Source of the DNA: Anaspis maculata
Lineage: Eukaryota; Arthropoda; Insecta; Coleoptera; Scraptiidae
NCBI GenBank assembly: GCA_949128115.1
Contig: OX421964.1
Span: forward strand, 36,944,177 to 37,008,176
DNA length: 64,000 nt
Direction of reading: 5' to 3'
The position numbers were made by a program, and so were the translations under genes. How positions within the stretch are numbered: the first letter of the stretch is position 1; the number at the start of each line of letters is the position of its first letter. Below the pieces are notes generated by a model. That model did not search any database. It was given only the letters and a program-made list of their open reading frames with translations, and was not told the DNA's origin. Positions 34,675 through 46,175 of the stretch are shown one piece after another.

Positions 34675-36356
34675 TTCAAAGTGAAGTGGATAAAATAATA
34701 TATTACACTTGTTTAATAAGACGTATTGTCACACGACTGGTTTTGGGGCACGACGAGCTTGCGAGGATTGTTCCAAAGGAAGAAGAGTTATGAAGAGTAA
34801 GAAAGAAGAGGATACTGTTCATGTCTCATGAAACTTGTATAATATTATACCGAGAGTTCATAAATTAAAGCTAAAAATTAATAAATTTAAGCTAAGTCCC
34901 TAACTGACAAAATAGGGCTGAAAATCATCGCAAACACGGGCGAAAAAAGGGCCAAATCATGGCTCTTGCAAAAGATTAGCCTTTGCATCCAACGGGGAAA
35001 TGCCACCAGCATTTTGGGGACCGCCGACCGTCATTATTATTAATTTTTATTGTTATAACTTATCGAAAATTACAATCAGCTTTTCAAATAAATTAAATGG
35101 GTCAAAGGTGCCTGTGAATTCAAAACCGTCTGTCGTAACTAGCGTAGTCCTTTTGTAATAAATTTGTCAAACTTTGACAAGTTACGTCCCATATTATTGA
35201 TATCTGATCTGCCATAAGTGCACGAGAATACTTCAAGTTCGAAAATACTCCTCCATTATGTAGGTTTTGTGCCCTGCCGTGAAAACCACATTTAAAATGT
35301 TCCGAAAACAAAAACTGCGACTGGTTCGACAAATTACCGCTCGGTAGTAGGTATTATGTGTGGAAAAAATAAAAGAGTTCATTTAAAGAGATTATATGAA
35401 TGTGAATAGGTCATTTCGTTAGGGCAGGTGCGCATGCATAACGGCGCCAAATTTTTGAATAATTCGTACAGCTGTCAAATTTTAAATTTGATGGCAACAC
35501 TGCATACTCTGTCTAGTCCACTCAGCTACTGGTTCCTGGCTGTCCCTGTCATTGGTGTCCATGACTTATTGCATCATTGTAATTCACCGATTGGTTTTTT
35601 TCATTGGCGACACTGTTTCAAACGACAGATAAGTCAGCAGTCAGTTGTCAGATTGATGTACGATTGTACGATCATGAGCCATTATTAGCTACACATCACG
35701 GCACAAGGTTAACAGTAAGTTAACAATATACTGTACCACAAAACAAACCTCAGCCTTTATGCAAATAATGCGAGGTTATTTCATTTTTAGATATGTTGTT
35801 CTGTCACATTTCAGGCATTTTTAACGCCGTGATGTTTCAGCCCCTCATTTGGAAAGGCGTCACGTTGGGTTACTACCGGGACAATCATCTGCTGGCACAA
35901 ATTCAATTTGAACTTAAGGGTGCCCTCATCCAACCTGAAAATTGCTTTTATCTTTAGAGTAGTTGTGATCTTGAATGGTTTTGCGTCATTGCTGTGAGGT
36001 GGTGCTACTGTCACTCTCCTCTCTATTCGAAGTTGTAGGTTGTAGGTGGTCGCATACGCCGAATAACGATCAAGCTGAATAAGCTGATATTTCTCCCAAA
36101 CGTTTAATCGCAACTTTATCAATTCGCCTCTTGAAAACAATCTTCTGCGCGATCAACGTGACTTTATGAGTTATTTGCAGTCTGTTTTTTACGTGTGTCA
36201 TACTAAGTGCAGTTCTGGATCATTTTGCGCAACGTTCTACTACAATATGGTTTTACAGTTTTGACTTGCCTTCTGGGCGTTCCTCCTTGGAGCAAGCAGA
36301 AAAGTCCCAGATAAATTCAAAGTGATCAAACCAGACAACAGGTACCCACTTGAATA
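34675..36356. other. Unassigned sequence
   Basis: About 1.7 kb without a recognised gene or structured repeat. Short frames at 35428-35688 and 35811-36140 have no recognisable domain. Confidence 0.3.
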
Positions 36357-36358
36357 AA

Positions 36359-36392
36359 ACACTAGTGTCTTATAGCTATAAGACACTAGTGT
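36359..36392. repeat. 34-base perfect palindrome with echo
   Basis: ACACTAGTGTCTTATAGC and its complement GCTATAAGACACTAGTGT together form a perfect 34-base palindrome. It is followed at once by a second imperfect copy of the right part, ending AAGACACTAG at about 36414. ACTAGTGTCTT thus appears three times in 56 bases. It could be a hairpin, a binding site for a dimeric protein, or a breakpoint product. Confidence 0.9.
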
Positions 36393-36998
36393 CTTGTAGT
36401 TGTAAGACACTAGCGTTTTATAAGGCTCATCTAATACATTTGAAATCAGTGTTATTATGCCTTCATAATACTTATACTATAAGTTGTGGATAAACTTTTT
36501 TTTTCAAGTGGAACTTCTATTTGTTTGCCCTGATCACAACACAGACAACTAACATTGAGCATTGAAGAACACCACACATGGCAGTGAACTCGATTCATGG
36601 CGTAACGGGGCATTGTAACGTCTTGATCGTGTGGCCTTCGGGTGACCAGTGCCGTCCCAGGAAACGGCAGAATAAGCTGTTGCGGCGTTTGGTTTCATGT
36701 TTCATAGGTAGTATTATTTTACCGCTTGCATTGTGTTCCAAGTACAACAGCTGTCATCATAAAAAAAAATTTGATCTGATCTATTAATTCTAACTTACGT
36801 GAGAGTGACATTTTCAGTGAGAAAATGGAAAATGATTCATTTATTTCTGTAATTCTCCGACGCTCCTGTAGTGTCGTTGTCGTTGATAGGGCGACCTCTA
36901 CCATCAAATATACAAACTCCCATATTACAGGGATTTGTTACCGGCATGTCAATCTCAAATAGGAACGTACATATATGTATCAGTTGTGGAAGCACGCC
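36393..36998. other. Unassigned sequence
   Basis: No gene recognised. Confidence 0.35.
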
Positions 36999-37174
36999 GT
37001 CAATCGGTTACGAAACTCGTGTTCGTATCCGAATTTTGCTAGCACGCCACTTTCATATTTCGTGAATAGTGAATATCGCCCAATCTTTTGTGTCTTCTGC
37101 CCCGTGCAGAGCATGCGTTCAATCGGTTACGAAGTTCGTTTTCGTATCCGAGCACGCCACTTTCGTATTTCGTT
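36999..37174 (+). repeat. Tandem duplication, period about 120 bases
   Basis: Two units, 36999-37063 and 37119-37174, share TCAATCGGTTACGAA, TTCGTATCCGA, AGCACGCCACTTTC and TATTTCGT. The spacer between is not repeated. Open frames cross it without recognisable domain. Confidence 0.8.
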
Positions 37175-37819
37175 AAAATCGACCAGCCCCTTGCGTATTC
37201 TACCCACAGCCGTGCTTATGCACAGCCCGCAAGCTAATATTGGATCGGCCTCGTACAAATACGAAAACCCTAGGCCTTGCGTAAAGAGTCGTATTATTCT
37301 TGTCTTTGTCTAGCATAGTATTTCTGCATTCCCCCATTGTCGCTGAAATTTGAACAATATGGAGGCCCTGGTCACTGGTCAGAGTGTTTATTACATGTGA
37401 CGTCACATTCTATGCTACCCCGCTCTTACGAACGCCAGTAGCTGTACGAACGCCCAAAACGTTGCAATAGGAGAAAACTTTCATCTGTCAAATGATTAGG
37501 CAATTGTTTTTGCAAATTGAATAATAACAATATTACAGATACATGAATAAATAGGTAATGGACAGCAATTTCACACATAGCTTTGCCTTTGACATACCAG
37601 CTTGAAAGAGCTTGATGCGTTTGACGCAAGAAAGCGACCAAACGCCTAGTATTCAGCAGGGCGAAAAGTTGTTGTCTGGGCGTAATTATACGAAATGGAA
37701 AGCAACCCAACTTTAGACAGTATCTACGTTATACGTTACCCTGCATTTAGAAACGATTTTCACACGCCCGAGCGAGCCGTGTGGAATTTCGAAATGCAGT
37801 CCAGTGCTCTAATGTAGAG
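37175..37819. other. Unassigned sequence
   Basis: No gene recognised. Confidence 0.35.
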
Positions 37820-37957
37820 TATTATTAAACTGTTTCTCAACCAATAGGAACAGGAACACTTTATTTTTAAAAGAAGGCAGGCAAACGTCAGTGCAAAAGT
37901 GTCAAATGTAAAACGTTTTTATTTCAGCAGCCAGAATTTACAATTTCTGGGCGATTG
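37820..37957 (+). repeat. Dispersed repeat C, copy 2
   Basis: See the copy at 34543-34674. Here the words are ATTATTAAACTGTTTCTCAA, CCAATAGGAACAGG, GTCAGTGCAAAAGTGTC and CAGCCAGAATTTACAATTTC. Confidence 0.75.
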
Positions 37958-38549
37958 GTTTTCATTTCTTCGTTTAAAATTTTTACCAGGGTTTTCCAAT
38001 AAGGACAATTTTATACTTTGTGGAAAATATTATTGATGAAAATAAATGTTTATTGTATTAGAAGTATAAGTGGGACCTCATGTGACGGAGCATGGAAGTT
38101 TAGGCGGCGAGCGCAGCGAGAAAGGAAACAAAAAAAACTAATCGCGAACAAATCGTATCGTAAGTATATCTATCAGTAGAAACGACTCATAATAAAAAAA
38201 AAACAAGAGGATACAAATCGTTTCCGTTAGGGGGCGGAGCGGAAGTACAAAAAAAACACCTCTGCGAACGTTGTTTGCTGATTGATTCATACCTATAAAA
38301 GTTCCACTTCTTCCGAGGGTGACTATGGTCACGCACCCACGTTTTTTTTTTCAATTCACGTTTTACCGAAAATAGGTGGAAAACTCGATGCTTCATCCTT
38401 GAATAGCAAAAGCAGCCTGATGATCAAAGATCAAATTCACGTGAAGTTGGCCACTAGTAACTCAAGGGACAAAGTGCAATAATGCCTTCCCCTTGATCCT
38501 AGATTCAGTATAGGGGGAAAACATATGACTGAATGCTTATTTCCATACG
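37958..38549. other. Unassigned sequence
   Basis: No gene recognised. The word GGCGGCGAGCGCAGCGAGAA at 38104-38123 is a CpG-rich island in AT-rich sequence. Confidence 0.3.
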
Positions 38550-39260
38550 TTATACAGGCATATTCATATTCATAATGCATTTGGGAAAAGTGTTACAAAA
38601 CTGAAGCATAGCCGGCTTATAAAAATGAATAAACGGGCGCAACCGCTTCGTGTAATCCGACAGATCCTTCTGGTACACTGTAACCCCTCGCAGCGCACGA
38701 GGGTGCTCCGCCGCTGCTCCCATACATTAGCATACATCTCGAGTACGGATTTAATAATTACCTTATAATGCTCATTGTGATGATAATGGCAACAATGACG
38801 TAATAATGATAATGTGAATATGCGACACGCTCCGTCAATGATGATGATGCCAATGCACACATAACAGAATGACTCTTATGTGCACGATACCATCGTGCAC
38901 CCATCCCTTAAAGGAAGAGACAAACCATGGTGTGTGTATGCGTGCATCAGGAGTCGCGTCGTCCTTTTTTGAGGATGAAATATCGACTTGGAGTTTAATG
39001 ATGCGATCTAATGGACGCGTGTAAGTAATATGTTTCGCTAATTTAATCATCCCCATGGGGATGATTTACGCACGCATCACACTGGCATAAAGATGATTTA
39101 CAAAAATTATGTTATATTTACTTATTAGTTATTACTCGCAGTCATATTAATTATAATTTATGAAGTTCACACTGGTGCTTGGTGTGTGGAAGAGGAAGCA
39201 ATTTAGCATCACGTCTCATGGTCCGCGGTGCGGTGTAAATTACAATTGTATGTAAATTAT
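38550..39260. promoter_or_regulatory. Single-copy block with possible regulatory character
   Basis: Single-copy, free of the repeat families seen elsewhere, with mixed CpG and AT words: homeodomain-type TAATTATA and ATTAATTATAA, a CRE-like TGACGTAA near 38798, and repeated GATGATGATG near 38840. No open frame of note. It may be a conserved non-coding block near a developmental gene. This is inference from composition only. Confidence 0.18.
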
Positions 39261-39585
39261 TATTGTGCATAAATCGATCGATTTGTATTATTGTACAGTC
39301 ACAATCGGTTTTTCGGTTTCAAATGCGAATTGTACTTGTCGTTGTACTGCAGGTATTGCCCACGCGAATAATTTGTAAAGTGTCAGCGGCGAAGTGACTG
39401 AAAGCGTGAAATCGGTGATGGATATTCTTGTGAGTACAATAATAAGATACTTACGATCATCTTGGATGAAAATTTAGCAACACAATGGACAGGGCCGGAT
39501 TGCAAAAATGAAAGATACTGTAACACACAGCCTGCTCTATTTTTTATTTTCATCTAATTAAAAGACTTTCCAGATTGAAAACTCA
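39261..39585. other. Unassigned sequence
   Basis: No gene recognised. CAGGGCCGGATTGC at 39490 resembles hAT-type ends seen elsewhere, but has no partner I could find. Confidence 0.35.
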
Positions 39586-40145
39586 ATGAGAGCTGATGCT
39601 TATGATCTGCATGTTCAATGTTCATTTGAAAACGTACCCACCATTTCCGATTTCTTCCTTGGTCAATGTTTTGCCAAGAAATCCCGGAACGGGTCAATTT
39701 CGTATTCTTACGTCAATTGGTGGCACGTCAAAACTGTCACTTTGCTGTCTTGTGCAGTCCACTACAAGCAAACTTTTGTTCCTGTGAACCCTTGGGACCC
39801 CGTAGGCACTTTATTGGGCCCCATGTTGATGACCAGCGTCGTCGCAGACCTTTCTCTAAATCATCCACAGCTTCCGCCCAAGGAAGAGCAACAAACTGTC
39901 ACCTCCGCACGGAGAGAAACACACAAGCCCGTCGACCAGCCAAGAAAAAATCACCTCGGGCTGGCCGTGCAGAGTCAACCACCACCTACCTTTTTTCCTC
40001 GCTTATTTCTAAAGATCTTCTGCTTGGACTTCAGCTGGAAATCCGCATTTTTCATTCTAATAAGCTCGCCGTAGCTATACTTTTGTGTTCGGGACGTAAA
40101 CGTTATCTTTTTTTACCGCAATGTAGTGCATTGCTGGGGGCGTAG
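39586..40145 (+). other. Two overlapping unrecognised open frames
   Basis: Frames at 39586-40074 (162 residues) and 39666-40145 (159 residues) overlap on the same strand. The second is strongly basic in its middle (RRRRPFSKSS, RRPAKKKSPRAGR). I cannot identify either. The coincidence of two long frames in AT-rich DNA suggests former coding sequence, perhaps a decayed gene or mobile element with a frame change, but chance is possible. Confidence 0.2.
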
Positions 40146-40540
40146 TCTTTCAGCTGCGCACCTCTGGAGCTCGATCTACTACAAGCCTGCTAAATACGCT
40201 GACCACAACATGAAATAAGAGACACAAATGCAAACTCGTTTTCACATTATTTCTACTTGTCAAATTTCCATGTCAATAATGTGGGTACTGCAGGTATCCA
40301 CTAGTGCCCACCTAGGCTACTAGACGTCGGAGTATGTGTTCCTCTCAAAAACGTCCTCTACGATCAAGTACCGAGCTCTACACCAGGTGGCGTTTTTTAA
40401 ATGTAAATCGCCTATAGGCATGACTAAATTGATTCAAGTTTTGCTTATATTCAGATCCTCTGACTTGAGGGAAGTAGAGAATTATAGAAAAGTCAACTCT
40501 ATAATCATGGATAATGTGTGATACACACAATATTTGTACA
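40146..40540. other. Unassigned sequence
   Basis: No gene recognised. Confidence 0.35.
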
Positions 40541-40660
40541 GTATATGATCAAAAACTTTCTTTCTCTAGAGAGGCTGTGACCTGGCCAAAATTAGCCGCG
40601 TTTGGCTGCCAATGACCAGACCACAGCCTGCTTAGAGGAGGAAAGTTTTTGTCATACGGT
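40541..40660. mobile_element. Short inverted-repeat element, about 120 bases
   Basis: Imperfect terminal arms: TATGATCAAAAACTTTCTTT with AGAGAGGCTGTGACCTGG on the left, and CCAGACCACAGCCTGCTTAG, GGAAAGTTTTTGTCATA on the right. About 45 bases pair on each side around a GC-rich apex (GCCGCGTTTGGC). MITE-like; no relatives found in the window. Confidence 0.75.
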
Positions 40661-40744
40661 ATATACCTAAAATATATAGCTATCATGTTTCTTCATAAGT
40701 ATCATAATAATTTTGTTGTTCAAGTTTGTAAAAAAAACTTTTAC
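40661..40744. other. Unassigned spacer
   Basis: Nothing recognised. Confidence 0.4.
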
Positions 40745-40955
40745 TTTTCCGACCCCAAACCAACAAGAAAGAGAAAGTATTGTCCTGTAAAATTTCACCA
40801 GATATATTCATTTTGAGGTCCCTCAAGACGATTAAGACCATTTTCAGTATGATGTCTGTCTGTGTGTGTCTGTCTGAATTTGGTATGCGGACATGGTTTT
40901 TCTGTGGAATGAGCTAATTAGTTTTTGGCTGTCATCTGTCAAACAAGAGTGTCAC
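40745..40955 (+). repeat. (AC)n-anchored dispersed repeat, best plus-strand copy
   Basis: In order: GAGAAAGTATTGTCC, AAATTTCACCAGATATATTC, TTTTGAGGTCCCTCAAGACG, ATTAAGACCATTTTCAG, GATGTCTGTCTGTGTG, TTTGGTATGCGGACATGG, AATGAGCTAATTAGTTTTTG, GCTGTCATCTGTCAAAC. This links the left half seen at 29388-29530 with the right half seen at 21405-21480, so they are one family. The (GT)n tract is short here. Confidence 0.8.
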
Positions 40956-43900
40956 TGTAAACAATACTTGGCAGAAGATATATCTCACGAAACTTGAATT
41001 TCAGTAAATATGTCATTTGCAAGCCCATGAAAAACTGTATTCAGAACAGTTGGAAGTATTGCCCTATCTGTCATCTGTCAAATCATAAAAAATGTCAAAG
41101 TTCAAAATTTTGTCATCATTCAATTATTCAAAACCTATTCGATGGATTGAAACCAAATTTTGCAGGAAGCAACACAACAAAAGAGTCAAAGTCTGCAGTT
41201 GCAGTTCTTGTAAGTTTTTCAAAATTTCTCCTAGCTGTTGCAACCTGAGAAGGTCTCTCACCCGTATTTCGACCTGGACGACTCGCTTCTGATGTTGCAG
41301 CAGGACCCCACTCAAAAATCAACTCCTGCTCGGGGATCAACTTTTTCGAAAAATTCCATCTGATATCGAAAATAGATTAGATCTGGCGTCGTGTAGACCC
41401 ATTTTCAAAATCAACACGGTTCCGGTTTTCCGACATCAATTTTTCCAAAATGGATTTTGCACAACCGCGAATTGAAAAAAAAACTGCAGTGCATACTTCG
41501 ACATGCGACGAGCCCCACGAAATATTCATTTTAGTTGCAGACATGCTGGAAATGGAAGTTGGAGAAAAGATTAAATTAGTTTTTGGAAGGAAAACTTTTG
41601 AAATCGGTCCCACGCCCACGGTTCACGAGTTATTCTCTCTGGGAAAACTGCAAATTTTCCAACTTTTAATCCTGTTGAAAGATTCTCACCTTTTCTTTTG
41701 GACAAGAGGTTACTGGTTTTTGAACATTTTCGATTGATTTTTTTTCCAATTCCTCAAGAATTTCCTGGTTGAAAATGTAAAACCAGCCTGAAATTTCGAG
41801 ATCGGACTTGAAAGGTAGAGCGTAAAGTGAAGCCTCAATTGACGATTTCTACAATAAGATGATTTGGAGTAAGATTTAAGGTTTTCCAGGGAAATTTTAA
41901 TTTTCCCTCAAACAAAATTTTCAAACTCCTGCAAATTATCTTCAATCTCTCTCTCTGATTCCAAATTTCCACGCGGGGGGACGTTCCGAACAAAAGTTTC
42001 CATGGGTTTCTGGATACTAGTCGGAAAAGTTTTGGGGTGACACAACCGATTATTTTGAAGTTATCCAGTCGCCATGTCAATATGATATTATGGTTAAAAA
42101 ACTACAAGAGTATGAAAAACTGGCGCGTTTGGAGTCGTTTTCCACATTTTCACATCAGATCATTCCATTCATGAAGTCGGAATTGCAATGGTCCTATTTT
42201 CAGGAGAATGTCAGGCCAAAAAGAGACCAATCTCTCTTGTTTAGTTTAACAGCGGTTTCTGCAATATTTCCAGTCGATATTGAGGATGACCTAAGTAGGA
42301 GAGAAAAAAATAGGTTGAACTCTCCTTCAACAATATTACAAGATTTGAAATGCGCAACCATATGTGAGAATCCTCTGAAAATTTTTGTTATCAAGAGCGA
42401 TAGGATAGTCTTTCTTCAACTCTCAATACACCTATCCCACCGCGATATGAACTCGTAAACCCGCTGCATGCGCCGGTGGCATGGGGAAATTTTGCTTGGA
42501 GTTTGGACATAATTGGCTATATTCTGGTAGTAGATTGTTCAGCTTATAGTAGACTGAACTGCACATGTTTAGTTCATTATCTGTTGATTGTTTACGAAAG
42601 TTGCGCGGCTGTGCATGGTTGTGGGAAGCCACTTTTAAGGTTAATTCACAGTTCTATCTGATGAGTGTCATACATTTTATCCTGCATGCCGTAACCATAA
42701 TTATTATTCATTTTAGTTGTTACAGTTTTTACTATGGTTTTCAAGTGTTGCATAATGCACTGCAACAGCGCAATGACAAATGTAAAACTAGACAATTGAC
42801 ACTGACAGTAGATAATATGCACCGATGCCCATCAGACTTGCCAACCTCAATTTTGAATATAGTTATGTTGCGTACGCACTGGGTCCAAAATTCTCCGACG
42901 GGATAGGTGTATTGTACCCGTTCTAGGCGAAATGAAGTAGGTAGCGGCAAAAATCTTCCGTGCAACTGTTCTCACGGCAAGCGGTGCTTGGAAATTTTTA
43001 GGGCGGCATTTTAGTTTTCCACTTCACTGGAGTAGACTTTCACTTTTTTATAAGGGCATGGTCATTGATAGTGAGGGTATAACCCGCGCGTTCTGAGAAA
43101 CGTACTTTTTGCAGTCCCTATTAGGTCATCACACATTGCTCAAGGTATTTCACCGCGCTTAGTGAAAATTCGTCTACGTGCGATTCTCACGGGTGGTTCC
43201 GCATGTAAATTCTCAAAATATTGTTATAGAACAGTTTGAGCTATTTTTCCCTGGTAATGCTCTTCAGCGTTATCGATTGAAAATATTGTAAAAACCACTG
43301 TCAAACTGAGCAAGAAAAATTGCTCACTAGCATTCGCCTGAAAAAAAGGACCATCGCGATTCCGACTTCATAAATGGAAGGAGCTTACGCGACATTGCGG
43401 GGAATTTGCGACAATTTTTCATGTTCTTGCAGGTGAAAAAAAAATGAAAACTGATTCTCAGTAATAGTTACTCGTCAGTTTTCGCGGGGGAGGCTATTAT
43501 ATCCGAAGTATACAACCAAATTAAGCACTCACGCAAGCTTCGATTGGGGAGGGGGGGTGGTCGAAAGGGTGTACCTACTCACAGAGCTCCTTTTGCTACG
43601 CCGCCACCGAAACGGACGGGTTATATTATGGTTTGTGCCATCAGCAGCAGCGGTAGACATTAATAAATCTGTTATCGTGTTCCGTGAAAGGCCGCGGTAA
43701 GTAATAGATTTCATTTGGCACAATATCCACCTTTCAGATGGATTGCGAAGATACCGGGGAAATAAATCATCGATCCGGGGAATGGCACAAAAGGTGCACA
43801 CAAAAAATGGACGAAACGTACCATCAAGCAGGCACATTAGTGATTTATTGTGATAAAGAGGAGGAAGGATCCGAAGCAAGCAAAATACACTATGGCACGA

Positions 43901-44299
43901 TGCTATACCTACTACGTTTTTCCGATATGTTTCAATCAAGAAACGAACAAACAATGATTCGGTGAAAAAACCACTTTAGTGTGGTCAATCAGTACGAAAC
44001 GGACGTGAACCGGCCATCAGGGCTGCCAACAGACATCCACCTGTCCTTTACACACACCTAGGTACTGGGCGCTTTTGTGATGAAGCTTACAACGATTTTC
44101 TTGTTGAGTCTGTACCTACCTGATGTTAGGTAATAAGGTTATAATAATTATATTAGGTAGGTGCTTTTGGCACAGAACTTTTTTTTAAATGTTTTACGAT
44201 GCATCAACTACGAGCTGGGACATTCAGTGGGTTTTCGGTACACGTTTCTATCATACTTGAATTGCCTACTGTTAACTATGTGAGACCTCAGTACTCTTA
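40956..44299. other. Unassigned sequence
   Basis: About 3.3 kb, the longest stretch without a repeat or gene that I recognise. Open frames at 41450-41737, 42090-42458, 42565-42906 and 43529-43954 (minus) have no recognisable domains. The stretch 43500-43960 is richer in CpG and could be non-coding regulatory DNA. A donor-like GTAAGT occurs at 43697 on the plus strand, without a convincing exon before it. Confidence 0.3.
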
Positions 44300-44510
44300 T
44301 CGCACTCAACTCTGTAGTCAGAAGTCCAGAAGTCTGTAACCGTTGTAGTCAGACAGGTGCAGATATGGCATAGTAAGGTCGGAACAATTTTCGGAACGAT
44401 CGGATCGGACAACACAAAATATCCTTGGACGAGGCGGGATTCGAACCCGCGCGGTAAAGCACGACTGGCTTGGCGTGCCAACACCTAAACCACTCGGCCA
44501 CCGCCGCTCC
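44300..44510 (-). mobile_element. tRNA-derived SINE, second family, copy 1
   Basis: Minus strand: the head starts at 44510 with GGAGCGGCGGTGGCCGAGTG (A box TGGCCGAGTGG) and carries the B box GGTTCGAATCC about 60 bases in. It resembles a class II (serine/leucine) tRNA but the acceptor stem does not pair, so it is not a tRNA gene. The body begins GGATATTTTGTGTTGTCC. A sister copy is at 63340-63531. The 3' border was not resolved. Confidence 0.75.
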
Positions 44511-44587
44511 CACAGCACTCTTGTTCACAACAAAAACAAGATCCTTGCAGTAACAAAAATTTCACATATTGTGTGTGGTTTAGTAAT
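44511..44587. other. Unassigned spacer
   Basis: Nothing recognised. Confidence 0.4.
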
Positions 44588-44880
44588 TTAACAAGTAAAT
44601 ATGCGTGAGGCTCAGTAGTGCACTTTTTTCGAAGTGAATCAGTGAATAGGTATAGTTTCCTAATGGGAAAATACGGGTATACTCTTTTAATTCGAACTGA
44701 ATTGCTCGGAAGCTATGGAAAATCCAAAAGGCGACCTTGGAAAATGTGGAAATATTGAATTTGATACAGACATATCGATTCTTTATAAAAAGTACGCATA
44801 TTTATTTTGAATTTGAACTGAATCGCTCAAAAACTATGAAAATTTAAAATGGCGACCTGTGAAAATGTGAAATTGGACCG
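44588..44880 (+). repeat. Truncated copy of the ATGGCGGCC-type repeat
   Basis: AGTAAATATGCGTGAGGCTC then AGTAGTGCACTTTTTTCGAA match 3466-3530. The following segment has two diverged units with AAAATCCAAAAGGCGACCTT and AAAATTTAAAATGGCGACCT. It lacks the 3' GGAC-type tail seen at 4207. Confidence 0.65.
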
Positions 44881-44895
44881 GCGCCAATAGCGCGG

Positions 44896-45253
44896 GTAAG
44901 AGTGCTTTGTTTTGTGAACAAAATGAGCACCGGCACCGGCAATAAAAAAAAAGGTAAATGTTGAACATTAACATTTGAATATCGTATCTCGGTTGTTTTG
45001 AAAGCTAGAATAAGTATTTTGGCAGCTTTGAATTCCCCTTGAAAAAGTGCCTTGACAATGTCTTGATTAGAAAAGGCCACCTTCAACCGTTTTCCAAATT
45101 AAAAATTTAAACAAAAACTATAACTACTGTTTTTTTACGATATCTCGAAAACCAAAATTGATAAGGCAAATATCTTTTTAGATCATTGATCGTAAAGATA
45201 AGCCGATAAGCGAGATACCCAATGCTCAGCCTCGAAAAACGGACGCCCTGTAT
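44896..45253 (+). repeat. Half-copy of the snap-back element
   Basis: The stretch TAAATGTTGAACATT with ATATCGTATCTCGGTTGTTT, CCCCTTGAAAAAGTGCC and GCCTCGAAAAACGGACGCCC matches the right arm of 29685-30606. The left arm is missing, and the loop-derived part at 44896-44965 is attached in the order of that element's centre. It ends ACGCCCTGTA. Confidence 0.8.
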
Positions 45254-45362
45254 ATGTCCAAAAGTCAAATAATTCTCATCAAAACGTGATTACAAGGCAG
45301 CATTATGCCTTGTTCTCACGCTATTTCTCAAGTTTTACATCAACTGCAAACCCTTTTTGGGA

Positions 45363-45799
45363 CAGGTCCGGATCTAGGCTTTTCTTCAGGGGGTGCAAAA
45401 TTCAATTTTGCCGCCCCCCATCGATATGCGAGAAGCGAAAGGCGGCTTGGGACCAAGGAGACCCCTAGTAGTGCTGCAGATGAAAATTGTTCAGATTTTA
45501 TAGGGACCATTTGAGCAAAGTACCCCTCTTCCCCCATCAATTTTTCCCAATATAAGAACATACAAATTGCTGGGTCGACTGCCTGTCACCCATGCGCGCT
45601 GTTGTGCGAATCTGTTTTGAGAATTATGTATTATCGTTTTGGGGAATTCTATTTGGATACTTCCACAAAAAGATGGAAAGCAGAATAATGCTTTCATCAA
45701 TTTTCTTTATTGATATGAAATTATACCTATTTTTGCCGCCCCTTCATCTTGCCGCCCGGTGCATATGCCCCGGTTTGCACCCCCCTAGATTCGGCGCTG
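45363..45799. mobile_element. hAT-like non-autonomous element, 437 bases
   Basis: Left end CAGGTCCGGATCTAGGC, right end CCTAGATTCGGCGCTG; the inner phrases GGGGGTGCAAA and TTTGCACCCCCCTAG also pair. The flanks are TTTTGGGA (45355-45362) and CTTTGGGA (45800-45807), an eight-base target duplication with one mismatch, as for hAT elements. The interior has GCCGCCCC words and an open frame without domain. No transposase. Confidence 0.8.
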
Positions 45800-45914
45800 C
45801 TTTGGGACTGTGTTAGCATTTTAACAACTCTGATATCTACTTACTTTTGATAGCGTTGACCAATTGAATTTTATTGCGTGAGGTGTGAGACACTGCGTAG
45901 ACCATAGCTACATC
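45800..45914. other. Unassigned spacer
   Basis: Nothing recognised beyond the target duplication. Confidence 0.4.
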
Positions 45915-46175
45915 GTCGTGGATATGGCAATAGGTCGTATGTCACGAACTTTTTTTTTTGAGAGGGCCAAAAACTTTGCTCATACTAATTAATCAGTTGC
46001 TTGAAGGAAATCTCTACTACCCATAGCTATTTTCCACCTCTAAACTTATGTGACAAGATGACGATGAGTAACAGAACTTTTCTTCAAGCGTCTGATAGGT
46101 ATAAGCGACGGTTCTTTCGCTCTCTCAATTTTTTTTTTGTGACATACGATCTATTGCCATATCCACGACGACATA
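45915..46175. mobile_element. Short inverted-repeat element, about 260 bases
   Basis: Arms: TCGTCGTGGATATGGCAATA then GGTCGTATGTCACGAAC on the left, and GTGACATACGATCTATTGCC then ATATCCACGACGA on the right; near them, a T-run with GAGAGGGCC pairs with CTCTCAATTTTTTTTTT. About 60 bases of each end pair. A frame at 46001-46312 overlaps it and is probably meaningless. Confidence 0.8.

Noticed and set aside
39490..39503. CAGGGCCGGATTGC, a hAT-like left end.
   Set aside because: No matching right end or target duplication within reach.
40956..44299. Frames at 41450, 42090 and 43529 as genes.
   Set aside because: No recognisable motif, no consistent splice sites, and no start context.
44426..44510. 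Possible tRNA gene (class II-like with A and B boxes).
   Set aside because: The acceptor ends do not pair, a conserved body follows, and a sister copy exists at 63.5 kb. Called a SINE instead.
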